DNA of 64,000 bases from JAEUNX01 sp034004685 (lineage in GTDB: Bacteria > Pseudomonadota > Gammaproteobacteria > Burkholderiales > Rhodocyclaceae). The stretch covers positions 1-64,000 of the forward strand of contig JAVEWG010000015.1 in the NCBI GenBank assembly GCA_034004685.1, read 5' to 3'. A program made the position numbers and the translations under genes. Under the pieces are notes generated by a model, which saw only the letters and a list, made by a program, of their open reading frames with translations, ran no database searches and was not told the origin of the DNA. Shown here in pieces: positions 25,582 through 33,567 of the stretch. The stretch's first letter is position 1. Every line of letters begins with the position of its first letter.

Positions 25582-25595
25582 TTGACGTCCATCAA
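25582..25595 (+). promoter_or_regulatory. FNR/ANR/DNR-type binding site
   Basis: TTGAC-GTCC-ATCAA differs from the consensus TTGAT-N4-ATCAA at one base and is flanked by C and G that extend the palindrome to CTTGA...TCAAG. It lies 121 bases upstream of the copper receptor ATG. CRP/FNR regulators that respond to low oxygen or nitric oxide would be expected to bind. I see no convincing -10 box at the class II distance, so the start site remains uncertain. Confidence 0.65.
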
Positions 25596-25715
25596 GTTTC
25601 CCGCACGGAACCCTCCCGCTGCGACCATCCGCCGCAAGGATCGGCGCGGAAAGGCCGGGAAAATTGTGACAGTTTTTTTTTGCCCCATTTGGGGGGCCGT
25701 ATTTTGGAGAGTTTC

Positions 25716-27977
25716 ATGTCATTCAAACGAGTTGCCCTGGCCACCGCGATTTCAGCCTTGCCCCATGTAGTTTCAGCCGCCGAGGGGGCTGGGTCGGCCG
25801 CCCCCGCCACCCTGAAGGATGTGGTGGTGTCGGCCAAGACCGAAGGTTTCCAGGCCGCCGCCGGCGAGGGGGTGGGGGCGGCCACCGTGCAAACCCTGCG
25901 GGCCGTCACCAGTGACACCGCCAGCCTGCTGCGGGATGTTCCCGGCGTCAGCCTGTATGGGGCCGGCGGGGTTTCCAGCCTGCCCTCGATCCACGGTCTG
26001 GCCGACGACCGCCTGCGCATCAAGGTCGATGGCATGGATTTGATCGCCTCTTGCCCGAATCACATGAATCCGGCCCTGTCCTATCTGGATCCGTCGAATG
26101 TGGGGGCCCTGAAGGTGTATGCGGGCCTCTCGCCGGTCAGCGTCGGGGGCGACAGCATCGGCGGAACGGTACTGGCCGAGACGCCCCCACCGGTGTTCGC
26201 CGCCGCCGGCCAGGGCCGCCTCTTCAAGGGCGAGGCCGGCGCGTTCTACCGTAGCAATGGCAATGGGGTGGGGGGCAACGTTTCCGCCACCTATGCCACC
26301 GAAAGCTTCTCCGCCACCTATTCCGGCGCCACCGCCCAGGCCGACAACTACGACGCCGGCGGCAAGTTCAAGACCACCACGGTCACCGGCCGGGTCGGCC
26401 ACAGCCTGGCCCTGGATGAAGTGGGCTCCACCGCCTATGAAACCCGCAACCACACCCTGGGCGTGGCCCTGAAGGGCGGCAACCACCTGCTGGAGGCCAG
26501 ACTGGGTTACCAGGACATGCCCTACCAGTTGTATCCGAACCAGCGCATGGACCTCCTCGACAACAGCCAGCACAGCTTGAACCTGCGTTACCGGGGGCAG
26601 TTCGACTGGGGCGCCCTGGAGGCCCGCGTCTATCACGAGAAGGTGGAGCACTTCATGGACTTTGGCGCCGACAAGCGCTTCTGGTACGGCTCCAATTCCG
26701 GTGCCGGCGTAGCCTGCTCCCCCATCCGTTTCATGGGGGATCCGGCCGGCACCTGCGCTGGCGGCATGCCCATGTATACCGAAGGCAAGACCACTGGCGC
26801 GGTGCTCAAGGCCGATATCGCCCTCTCCCAGCGGGATCTGCTGCGCCTGGGCGGTGAGTACCAGCGCTACCGGCTGGATGACTGGTGGCCTGCTTCCGGT
26901 GGCGGCATGGGGCCGGGCAGCTTCGAGAACATCAAGGATGGCCAGCGGGATCGCCTGGCCTTGTTCGGCGAGTGGGAATCCCAGCTCAACGCCCAGTGGC
27001 TGACCTCCCTCGGGCTGCGCCACGAGCGGGTCAGTTCGGATGCCGGGGATGTGCGCGGCTACCGGATCACCGCTGGCGCGCCGGGCAACCAGCTGGTGGA
27101 TAGCGCAGCCTTCAACGCCAAGGATCACGAGCGCAGCGACAACAACTGGGATCTGGCCGCCCTGGCGCGCTACACCGCCAGCACCACCCTGGATATCGAG
27201 TTTGGCTTCACCCGCAAGGTGCGCTCGCCCAATCTCTATGAGCGTTACACCTGGTCCACCTGGGCCATGGCGGCCACCATGAACAACTTCGTGGGGGACG
27301 GCAACGGCTACGTGGGCAACCTGGAACTGGAACCGGAAAAGGCCCACACCCTCTCCGCCACCTTCGATTGGCACGGGGCTGACCGCAGCTGGGAATTCAA
27401 GGCCACGCCCTACTACACCCGGGTGAGCGACTACATCGATGCGGTGAAGACCGGCACCTTCACCGCCGACAAGTTCAATGTCCTGACCTATGCCAACCAG
27501 TCGGCGCGGCTCTATGGCCTTGACCTGTCGGGACACCTGCCCCTGGCCAGGACCGCCTGGGGCGAGTGGGGCTTCAAGGGCTTGCTCAACTATACCCATG
27601 GCAAGAACCGGGAGACCGGCGACGACCTGTACAACGTCATGCCCCTCAACGCCAGGTTGACCCTGACCCACAAGCTGGGAGGCTGGGACAACGGCATCGA
27701 ACTGGTGGCGGTGCAGGGCAAGGATGCCGTTTCCGACGTGCGCAATGAGATCAAGACCCCTGGCTACAGCCTGACCCATCTGCGAGCCAGCTACGCCTGG
27801 CAGCAGGCGCGGGTGGATTTCGGCGTGGAGAACCTGTTCGACAAGGCCTACTACCTGCCCCTGGGGGGCGCCTACCTGGGCCAGGGCACCACCATGAGCA
27901 TGAATGGCGTGCCCTGGGGCATCGCCGTGCCGGGAATGGGCCGTTCCCTCTACGCGGGTCTCAACGTGAAGTTCTGA
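25716..27977 (+). CDS. oprC: TonB-dependent copper receptor, OprC/NosA type
   Basis: A 753-residue outer-membrane receptor. ATG 25716 is preceded by GGAGA at 5 bases and starts a signal peptide (MSFKRVALATAISALPHVVSAAEG). The plug (about 40-170) contains LLRDVPGVSLYGAGGVSSLPSIHGLADDR-like sequence, then a beta-barrel ending MGRSLYAGLNVKF with the terminal Phe. Cys113 and Met117 (CPNHM) and His312/Met314 (HFM) match the CxxxM and HxM copper-binding residues of Pseudomonas OprC. The FNR-type site upstream fits the link of NosA/OprC with copper supply for anaerobic respiration. No nos genes are nearby. Confidence 0.9.
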   Translation: MSFKRVALATAISALPHVVSAAEGAGSAAPATLKDVVVSAKTEGFQAAAGEGVGAATVQTLRAVTSDTASLLRDVPGVSLYGAGGVSSLPSIHGLADDRLRIKVDGMDLIASCPNHMNPALSYLDPSNVGALKVYAGLSPVSVGGDSIGGTVLAETPPPVFAAAGQGRLFKGEAGAFYRSNGNGVGGNVSATYATESFSATYSGATAQADNYDAGGKFKTTTVTGRVGHSLALDEVGSTAYETRNHTLGVALKGGNHLLEARLGYQDMPYQLYPNQRMDLLDNSQHSLNLRYRGQFDWGALEARVYHEKVEHFMDFGADKRFWYGSNSGAGVACSPIRFMGDPAGTCAGGMPMYTEGKTTGAVLKADIALSQRDLLRLGGEYQRYRLDDWWPASGGGMGPGSFENIKDGQRDRLALFGEWESQLNAQWLTSLGLRHERVSSDAGDVRGYRITAGAPGNQLVDSAAFNAKDHERSDNNWDLAALARYTASTTLDIEFGFTRKVRSPNLYERYTWSTWAMAATMNNFVGDGNGYVGNLELEPEKAHTLSATFDWHGADRSWEFKATPYYTRVSDYIDAVKTGTFTADKFNVLTYANQSARLYGLDLSGHLPLARTAWGEWGFKGLLNYTHGKNRETGDDLYNVMPLNARLTLTHKLGGWDNGIELVAVQGKDAVSDVRNEIKTPGYSLTHLRASYAWQQARVDFGVENLFDKAYYLPLGGAYLGQGTTMSMNGVPWGIAVPGMGRSLYAGLNVKF

Positions 27978-27992
27978 GGGGATCGGGTTGCG

Positions 27993-28025
27993 AAAAAAAC
28001 GCCGGTTTGTGCCGGCGTTTTTTTT
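27993..28025. terminator. Strong bidirectional terminator
   Basis: A-tract, then ACGCCGG-TTTGTG-CCGGCGT, then a run of eight or more T. It follows the copper receptor stop by 15 bases and can also terminate transcripts coming from the pseudogene side. Confidence 0.9.
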
Positions 28026-28058
28026 GGGAAAGGGCGCGGCGGTGCCAGCGGGTCCGGG

Positions 28059-28796
28059 TCAGGTCTCCGGATCCCGGCGGAGGGTGGGCTGGCGGGTGCC
28101 GCCATGGGCGCAGTAGCGGGCTTCCGGGGCGTGGCCCGCGGTCAGGCAGTCCGGGCAGCTGCGGGTGGTGGGGGTGCGTTGGAAGCGCCGGGCGGTCATC
28201 TCGGCACTGACGATGCCGGTGGGGACCGCCAGGCTGCCCCAGCCCAGCAGCATCTTTAAAGGAGGCGATGAGGCGGCCCAGGTCGGTGTGGGGGGTGAAA
28301 TCCCCGTAACCCACCGTGGTCATGGTGACGATGGCCCAGTGCATGGCCACCGGGAGGCTGGTAAAGCCGCTGGCCAGGGCCCGGTATTCGGCCAGGCAGG
28401 AGGCCCGCTTGAGGACCCGGAAGATCCGCAGCCGGCGCAGGATGCGCACGTCCAGCAGGGCATCGGCACTGGGGAAGCTGCGGGCTTAGCGCAGTGAGCG
28501 GCCCACGCAATACGGGCGCAGCAGGTATGCGCCGGTGAAGAACAGGGTGAACGTCCATGCCAGGACATGGAACAGGGAGCCATGGGTACTGGCCTGGGCC
28601 GGCACGCTGTCGGCCACCACCACCACTGCCACGCTGGCCAGGATGACGGCGATCAGGGGCAGGTCGAAGAGTCGGCTGGTCCGGGTTTCGGCCTCGAAGA
28701 TCACCGTGTACAGGGCATGTCTGAGGCCCCCCCGGGCTTGCCGAAGCGTTGGGCGTCCTCCAGCTCCCTGCCCAGGGGGTAGTTCTGACTGGTCAT
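28059..28796 (-). pseudogene. Decayed voltage-gated potassium channel (ion transporter)
   Basis: The pieces read in order as a Kch-type channel: an N-terminus MTSQNYPLGRELEDAQRFGK with SD GGAGAAG, the S1-S2 region (LRHALYTVIFEAETRTSRLF..), S4 (ALLDVRILRRLRIFRVLK), the pore with intact filter TTVGYGD, and S6 plus a C-terminal Cys motif (AVPTGIVSAEMTARRFQRTP). Lesions: frameshift in a C-run near 28730; in-frame TAA near 28486 where a Tyr is expected; apparent in-frame losses of the S3 segment and of S5 (EYRAL joins directly to ASGFTSLP); a frameshift near 28255. No single mutation restores it, so I call it a pseudogene. Typical relatives are about 280 residues. Confidence 0.85.
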
Positions 28797-28849
28797 CGGG
28801 CGCTTCTCCGGTTGCCGCGGCACGTCGGGCTGGCGGCGGGGTCATGCCA

Positions 28850-29077
28850 TCAGGCCGGAGCCTTGCCGTATTTCTTGAACACCGCCTTGGCGTCCTGATG
28901 GGCCCGCTCCAGGGTGCGCAGGGCCGGGTCGTCGTCGTGGGGGCTGAAGAACTCGTCCGCCTGGGCCTTCATCACGGCGGCGATGGACGCCTTCTCGCTC
29001 AGGCCGTGGCGCTCGAAGATCAGGGTGGTCACCTCGTCCAGATACTCTTCATAGGTCATGCATTTTCCGATTGTCAT
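28850..29077 (-). CDS. Small acidic helical protein of unknown function
   Basis: A 75-residue protein whose ATG (29077) overlaps the methyltransferase stop by four bases, which supports this start; the internal ATG at 29059 (MTYEEYLDEVT) is an alternative. Sequence is Glu/Ala/Lys-rich and probably helical, with no membrane segment and one Cys. I do not recognise a named family. Coupling implies co-expression with the methyltransferase upstream. Confidence 0.7.
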   Translation of the reverse strand: MTIGKCMTYEEYLDEVTTLIFERHGLSEKASIAAVMKAQADEFFSPHDDDPALRTLERAHQDAKAVFKKYGKAPA

Positions 29078-29763
29078 GTCTTGCGCCAGAGGGTCGCCAG
29101 CCAGGGTTGCTGGTGGCGGGGCAGCCCCGCGGGGCGGTAATAGTGGTCCAGTTCAGCGAAGCCCGCGGCCCCCAGGTGGGCGCGCCAGGTTTCCAGGTCG
29201 TGGTAGCAGCCGTAGCGCCCGCCCTGGAAACCCTCCTGATTTTCACCCCGGGGATTGGAACTGAACAGTACGCCCCGGGGCTTGAGGCAGGCGTGGAGGC
29301 GGGCCAGCACCTCCGCCAGGGCCGCCCTGGGCACGTGGAACAAGGAGGCATTGGCAAAGACTCCGTCGAAGTGGCCGGGGGGCAGGTCCAGGGCCAGAAA
29401 GTCCTGGTGCAGCACCGGGCAGCCCGACGCCTGCCGGGCCATGGCCACGAACACGGCGGAACCATCGAGCCCCACCACCCGGTGCCCCAGCCCGCGAAAA
29501 TGGCACAGGTCGCGGCCCGGGCCGCAACCCAGATCCAGGATCACGTGGGGCGGCGGACCTTCAAGGGCGCCCAGGAATGCGGCGCGGTTCTGGCTGACGT
29601 CGTGATCCCAGGTGCCGGCCCGGAAGGCTTCCGCCTGCTGATCGTAGTGGGCGATGGTGGGGGCGGTCAGGCGGGCCAGGGCGGAGGCGGGTTCCTCGGC
29701 GGGCTCTAGCTCGGCGGGCGGGGTCTGGTCTGGCGCCCCCGGGGGGTGTGGCGGCATGGGCAA
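29074..29763 (-). CDS. Class I SAM-dependent methyltransferase
   Basis: A 229-residue protein. After a Pro/Glu-rich N-terminal stretch of about 30 residues, the Rossmann methyltransferase begins at about residue 38 (IAHYDQQAEAFRAGTWDHDVSQN), with motif I VILDLGCGPGRDLCHF near 75, acidic post-motif GLDGS and motif IV FDGVFANASLFHVPR. Related to the UbiE/Tam-like small-molecule methyltransferases; substrate cannot be predicted. The Pro/Glu-rich N-terminus may mean the true start is further in. Confidence 0.85.
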   Translation of the reverse strand: MPMPPHPPGAPDQTPPAELEPAEEPASALARLTAPTIAHYDQQAEAFRAGTWDHDVSQNRAAFLGALEGPPPHVILDLGCGPGRDLCHFRGLGHRVVGLDGSAVFVAMARQASGCPVLHQDFLALDLPPGHFDGVFANASLFHVPRAALAEVLARLHACLKPRGVLFSSNPRGENQEGFQGGRYGCYHDLETWRAHLGAAGFAELDHYYRPAGLPRHQQPWLATLWRKT

Positions 29764-29814
29764 TCGATGGCTGGGAGAATGGGTGGATTGTACCCAGGCC
29801 GGGGGCCGCTGCCA

Positions 29815-31164
29815 TCACGCCAGGGTCTTGAGCAGGAGGCCTAGCGCCGCCCCCGCCGCGATGACGTGGATGACGTTGCGCTTGTAGCGGAACAGGGCCA
29901 CGGCCGCCGCCAGGGCGATGAGGGCGGAGCCCCAGTCGAAGGGGCCGGCGAGTCCCTTGGGCCACAGCACGTGGTAGGCGAAGAACAGGGCCAGGTTCAG
30001 GATCACCCCCACCACGGCGGCGGTGATGGCGGTGAGGGGCGCGGTGAATTTCAGGTCATCATGGGTCGTTTCCACCAGGGGCCCCCCCAGCAGGATGAAG
30101 ATGAAGGACGGCAGGAAGGTAAACCAGGTGACCAGGCAGGCCGCCACCGCTCCGGCCAGGAACAAGCTGTCCGGGCCGAAGACGGCCTTGACGTAGCCGC
30201 CCACGAAGCCGACGAAGGCCACCACCATGATCAGGGGCCCGGGGGTGGTCTCCCCCAGGGCCAGGCCATCGATCATCTGGGTCGGGGTGAGCCAGCCGTA
30301 GTGAACGACGGCACCCTGATAGACGTAGGGCAGCACCGCGTAGGCGCCCCCAAAGGTGAGCAGGGCCGCCTTGGTGAAGAACCAGCCCATCTGGGTGAGG
30401 GGGTGGTTCCAGCCCCAGGCGCTGGTGAGCAGGCCCATGGGTATCAGCCACAGCAGGCCTCCCATAAAGGCGACCCGCAGCAGGCGGGGCCAGGTGAAGC
30501 GGGCGTGCTCTGGGGTCGGCGTATCGTCGTCGATCAGGGCCCGGCCCGGGGAAGGGCCTGCCTGGCCATGGCCGCCGCCGGCCTTGAACTTGTCGGGGGC
30601 GATCCGCCCGCCGAGGTAGCCAACCAGGGCGGCTGCCGCGACGATGGCCGGGAAGGGCACGTTGAGGGCGAAGATGGCCACGAAGGAGGCCGCCGCCACC
30701 GCCCACAGCAGGGTGTTTTTCAGGGCCCGGGATCCCAGGCGATGGGCCGCCTGGACCACGATGGCGGTGACGGCCGGCTTGATGCCGTAGAACAGCCCGG
30801 CCACCAGGGGCCTCTCGCCGAAGGCGATGTAGATCCAGGACAAGGCGATCAGGATGAACAGGGAGGGCAGGACGAACAGGGCCCCGGCGACGATGCCTCC
30901 CCGGGCCCGGTGCAGCAGCCAGCCGATGTAGGTAGCCAGCTGCTGGGCTTCCGGGCCGGGCAGGACCATGCAGTAGTTGAGGGCGTGGAGAAAGCGTCCC
31001 TCGGAGATCCAGCGTCGGTTCTCCACCAGTTCCTGGTGCATGATGGAAATCTGGCCGGCGGGGCCACCAAAACTGATGAAGCCCAGTTTCAGCCAGAAGC
31101 GGAAGGCTGCCCAGAAACTCGGAGGGTTGGGTGGCTCCTGGGCCGGGGTGGGCTTATCCATCAT
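29815..31164 (-). CDS. chrA: Chromate efflux transporter (CHR family)
   Basis: A 449-residue inner-membrane protein of the long, two-domain CHR type. The N-terminal domain has FWLKLGFISFGGPAGQISIMH (about 20-40) and the NYCMVLPGPEAQQLATYIGWLLHR motif. The second domain repeats it as FFTKAALLTFGGAYAVLPYVYQ and LGETTPGPLIMVVAFVGF. Family members export chromate with proton coupling, though some work on other anions. A His/Gly-rich loop near residues 195-210 separates the halves. Divergent from mscS, with a 195-base gap that holds no other gene. Confidence 0.93.
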   Translation of the reverse strand: MMDKPTPAQEPPNPPSFWAAFRFWLKLGFISFGGPAGQISIMHQELVENRRWISEGRFLHALNYCMVLPGPEAQQLATYIGWLLHRARGGIVAGALFVLPSLFILIALSWIYIAFGERPLVAGLFYGIKPAVTAIVVQAAHRLGSRALKNTLLWAVAAASFVAIFALNVPFPAIVAAAALVGYLGGRIAPDKFKAGGGHGQAGPSPGRALIDDDTPTPEHARFTWPRLLRVAFMGGLLWLIPMGLLTSAWGWNHPLTQMGWFFTKAALLTFGGAYAVLPYVYQGAVVHYGWLTPTQMIDGLALGETTPGPLIMVVAFVGFVGGYVKAVFGPDSLFLAGAVAACLVTWFTFLPSFIFILLGGPLVETTHDDLKFTAPLTAITAAVVGVILNLALFFAYHVLWPKGLAGPFDWGSALIALAAAVALFRYKRNVIHVIAAGAALGLLLKTLA

Positions 31165-31359
31165 TTTTTTCCTGGTCGAAGGCGCTTGGGCGATTCAAGG
31201 CAAGGCAGGCGAGGGCCGACCCCCGCCGCAGGCCGGCGGTATGGATGGCAAACTACCATTGAGGTCATCCCTTTCACCATGGGTTGCCGAAATTTCCTCC
31301 GGAATTCAATATGCTTGAAGCAAGTAGCCGGATCGGCGTAAACCCAGGAGCGGTGGAAA

Positions 31360-32184
31360 ATGGAGACTTCCGTGCAGTCCCTCGACCAGGTGAGGGCGTC
31401 GGCTCTGGATATGGCGCTTCGGTTCGGGCCGAAGCTGATGGTAGCGATCCTCATCCTGGTGGCGGGCTATCTGGTTGGCCGTTGGGTGGGCAGCATGCTG
31501 GAACGCTTGCTGGCGCGCCTGCAGCTCGAGGCGCCGGTACGCGTTCTGATGGTGCGGATTACCCAGATCCTGGTGCTGGGGCTTTTCGCCATCATGGCCC
31601 TGCAAAACCTGGGGATCGAGCTATTGCCCCTGGTGGCGGGCCTGGGGGTCGCGGGGGCGGGGGTCGCCCTGGCGATGCAGGGCCTCCTTGGCAATGTGGT
31701 GGCCGGCCTGACCATCATCTTCACCCGGCCCTTCCATGTCGGCGACTACATCTCCATCGCCCAGGAAGAAGGGGCGGTGCTCGACATCAGCCTGTTCAGC
31801 ACCACCCTGGGGCATTCGGACCGCTCGAAGGTGGTCATCCCCAACCGCAAGATCGTCGGGGAGATCCTCCACAACCATGGCCAGATCCGGCGGCTCGACA
31901 TCGCGGTGGGGGTTTCCTACGGAACCGATGTGGATGCCGCCCTGGGCCTGATCAGGGAGATTCTCCACGCCAATCCCAGGGTGCTGCGGGATCCGGCGCC
32001 TGAGTTCAGGGTGGGGCGGCTGGCCGAATCCAGCGTCACCCTCAGTGTCACGCCCTGGGTCGGAGTGCCGGACTACGAGGCGGCGATCGGCGAGGTCAAC
32101 AAGGCGATCCTGGAAACTTTCCGTACTCGCGGCATCGCCATCGCGTTGCCCCAGTGCGAAGTCAGGATGCTGTCCAGGGTCTGA
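31360..32184 (+). CDS. mscS: Small-conductance mechanosensitive channel MscS
   Basis: A 274-residue protein of standard MscS size. The membrane helices occupy about 20-120; the pore helix GLGVAGAGVALAMQGLLGNVVAGL shows the Gly/Ala packing pattern of MscS TM3, and the beta domain starts RPFHVGDYISI. GKVVIPNRKIVGEIL-like sequence and the C-terminal FRTRGIAIALPQCEV end match the cytoplasmic cage. CAGGAG lies upstream of ATG 31360. Function: osmolyte release on membrane tension. Confidence 0.94.
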   Translation: METSVQSLDQVRASALDMALRFGPKLMVAILILVAGYLVGRWVGSMLERLLARLQLEAPVRVLMVRITQILVLGLFAIMALQNLGIELLPLVAGLGVAGAGVALAMQGLLGNVVAGLTIIFTRPFHVGDYISIAQEEGAVLDISLFSTTLGHSDRSKVVIPNRKIVGEILHNHGQIRRLDIAVGVSYGTDVDAALGLIREILHANPRVLRDPAPEFRVGRLAESSVTLSVTPWVGVPDYEAAIGEVNKAILETFRTRGIAIALPQCEVRMLSRV

Positions 32185-32309
32185 TGGCCCCTTGCCAGGG
32201 GTAATCCCGGTGGTGCCGCCGTGGGTGGGGCGATAAGACTCGACCCGGGTTGGTGTTTCTGCTTATGATAGCGATTCATACCATTTGCCCGTAAGCATAA
32301 GAGGCTGCC

Positions 32310-32771
32310 ATCGCTACCCCGACTTATCCCTCCCTGGCGGAAGATCCCGCCCGCCTGAAGCTGGACACCTATCCGATCCGGTTCGAACTGCCGACCCGCT
32401 GGAGCGACGTGGTGGACCGGGACCGTATCGGCCCCATCGGCATGGCGCGTTATTGCGAGGAGGCCCGGATGGCCTTCATTGCCGCCCTCGTCGGCAAGGA
32501 TCGCATGCTCGACGAAGGCTGGAAGGGTTTCGTGCGTCAATGCACCATTGAAATGCTGGGGGATGTCACCTTCCCCGGAACCCTGACCGTGGGGGGCGGC
32601 GTGCTGCGCATCGGCAACACCTCCTGCGCCTATGGCTTTGGTTTCTTTCTGGGGGGCGTTTGTGTCTGCCTGAGCGATTCGGTCAACGTCTGGGTGGATG
32701 ACAACGGCCGACCCGCCGCCATCGGCGAGGCGGTCAAGGCCGTGCTGGGCAGAGAGATGCTGGGATCATGA
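32310..32771 (+). CDS. Thioesterase-like (hotdog) protein with apparent non-AUG (ATC) start
   Basis: Coding begins above the first GTG at 32409: the conserved N-terminal strand (TYPIRFELPTRWSDVVDRDRIG) is encoded upstream of it and belongs to the hotdog fold. An in-frame TAA at 32298 limits the start to 32301 or later, and the only site with a well-placed SD (AAGAGG, 5 bases) is ATC at 32310. No ATG, GTG or TTG lies between the stop and 32409. I infer either a rare ATC start or an ATG lost by mutation or sequencing error. Product from 32310 is 153 residues. The next, paralogous gene overlaps it by four bases. Confidence 0.65.
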   Translation: MATPTYPSLAEDPARLKLDTYPIRFELPTRWSDVVDRDRIGPIGMARYCEEARMAFIAALVGKDRMLDEGWKGFVRQCTIEMLGDVTFPGTLTVGGGVLRIGNTSCAYGFGFFLGGVCVCLSDSVNVWVDDNGRPAAIGEAVKAVLGREMLGS

Positions 32772-33202
32772 GCAAGACCTTGAATCGGCAGGCAAGGGAA
32801 AGCTACCCCTTCCATCTGGAGATCGAGACCCGTTTCACGGATACGGACATGGGGGGGCACCTGAACAACGTATCCATCCTCCTTTACTACCAGGACGGGC
32901 GGGTGCCCTTCCTGCTGGACTGCCTTCCCGAACTCGCTCCCCAGACCGGTTGGGGCCTGCGCCTGGCCCGTTGCGACGTTTCCTACGACGGGCAAACCTA
33001 TTACCCGGGCCCCATCGAGGTGAGCAGCGGTATCGAGCAGGTGGGCGACAACTGGATCCGGGTGGCCCAGGCCCTGTTCCAGCATGGACAATGCGTGGGG
33101 CAGTGCGAGGTCATCCTGGTCCTGGCGGAGGATGAGGGGCAGCCCGCTGCCTTCAGCCCGGCGCAGCGCGCTCGCCTCGAAGCCCGCATGCTGGGTTCCT
33201 GA
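32768..33202 (+). CDS. Acyl-CoA thioesterase, 4HBT/YbgC-like
   Basis: A 144-residue hotdog-fold protein. The motif TRFTDTDMGGHLNNVSILLYYQDGR (about 20-45) carries the catalytic Asp of YbgC-type thioesterases and a near-typical D.MGH.NN pattern. It is coupled by an ATGA overlap to the paralogous protein upstream, so the two may form a hetero-oligomer. Substrate is not predictable, but acyl-CoA is most likely. Confidence 0.88.
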   Translation: MSKTLNRQARESYPFHLEIETRFTDTDMGGHLNNVSILLYYQDGRVPFLLDCLPELAPQTGWGLRLARCDVSYDGQTYYPGPIEVSSGIEQVGDNWIRVAQALFQHGQCVGQCEVILVLAEDEGQPAAFSPAQRARLEARMLGS

Positions 33203-33378
33203 AGCGCCCCGGGGGCGGACCCCAAAACTAATCAACCCTTTTCGGCCCAAGGGTCTATGCTGGGTCATGGTCCGTGGCTGGCCGTAAGGCGGCTTGGCCC
33301 GGGCTATAGGATCATCCGCACCCTGCCGCGATCCCCGGTTGTTCCGGCCCAGCGCGGGGGGCGACAAGGAGAAGTACC

Positions 33379-33492
33379 ATGGCAAAAGGTCAGGCACGCG
33401 GCAACAAGGAAGCAAAAAAACCCAAACAACCCAAGAAGCCGGAGGTTCCCGCCACCGGATTCATCATCCAGCCCAAGCCTACCCACAAGTAG
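33379..33492 (+). CDS. 37-residue basic protein of conserved type
   Basis: ATG 33379 is preceded by a near-perfect SD (AAGGAGAAG, 4 bases away) and reads MAKGQARGNKEAKKPKQPKK followed by PEVPATGFIIQPKPTHK and a stop. Nearly a third of its residues are Lys or Arg, which suggests nucleic acid or ribosome contact. I recall similar MAKGQ-RxNKExKKPK short proteins in many proteobacteria, none characterised. It is followed within four bases by a very strong terminator, as expected for a monocistronic small gene. Confidence 0.8.
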   Translation: MAKGQARGNKEAKKPKQPKKPEVPATGFIIQPKPTHK

Positions 33493-33495
33493 GGC

Positions 33496-33544
33496 GGCCC
33501 CAAACAAAAAGACCGGCCCAGGGCCGGTCTTTTTGTTTGGGGCC
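33496..33544. terminator. Perfect 24-base inverted repeat, bidirectional terminator
   Basis: Left arm 33496-33519 and right arm 33521-33544 are exact reverse complements around one central A. The arms carry AAAAAG and CTTTTT tracts, so each strand has a GC stem (GACCGGCCC) followed by T-rich sequence. It lies between the convergent small gene and ettA. Confidence 0.93.
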
Positions 33545-33567
33545 GCGCCCCGCTTTACGTGTCCGAC

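Noticed and set aside
25309..25715. Search for a small RNA or gene in the gap before the copper receptor
   Set aside because: Only palindromes and the FNR-type box were seen; no SD-led frame or terminator supports a gene.
32264..32283. Possible Fur box (GATAGCGATTCATACCATT)
   Set aside because: Too many mismatches to GATAATGATAATCATTATC, and downstream thioesterases give no iron context.
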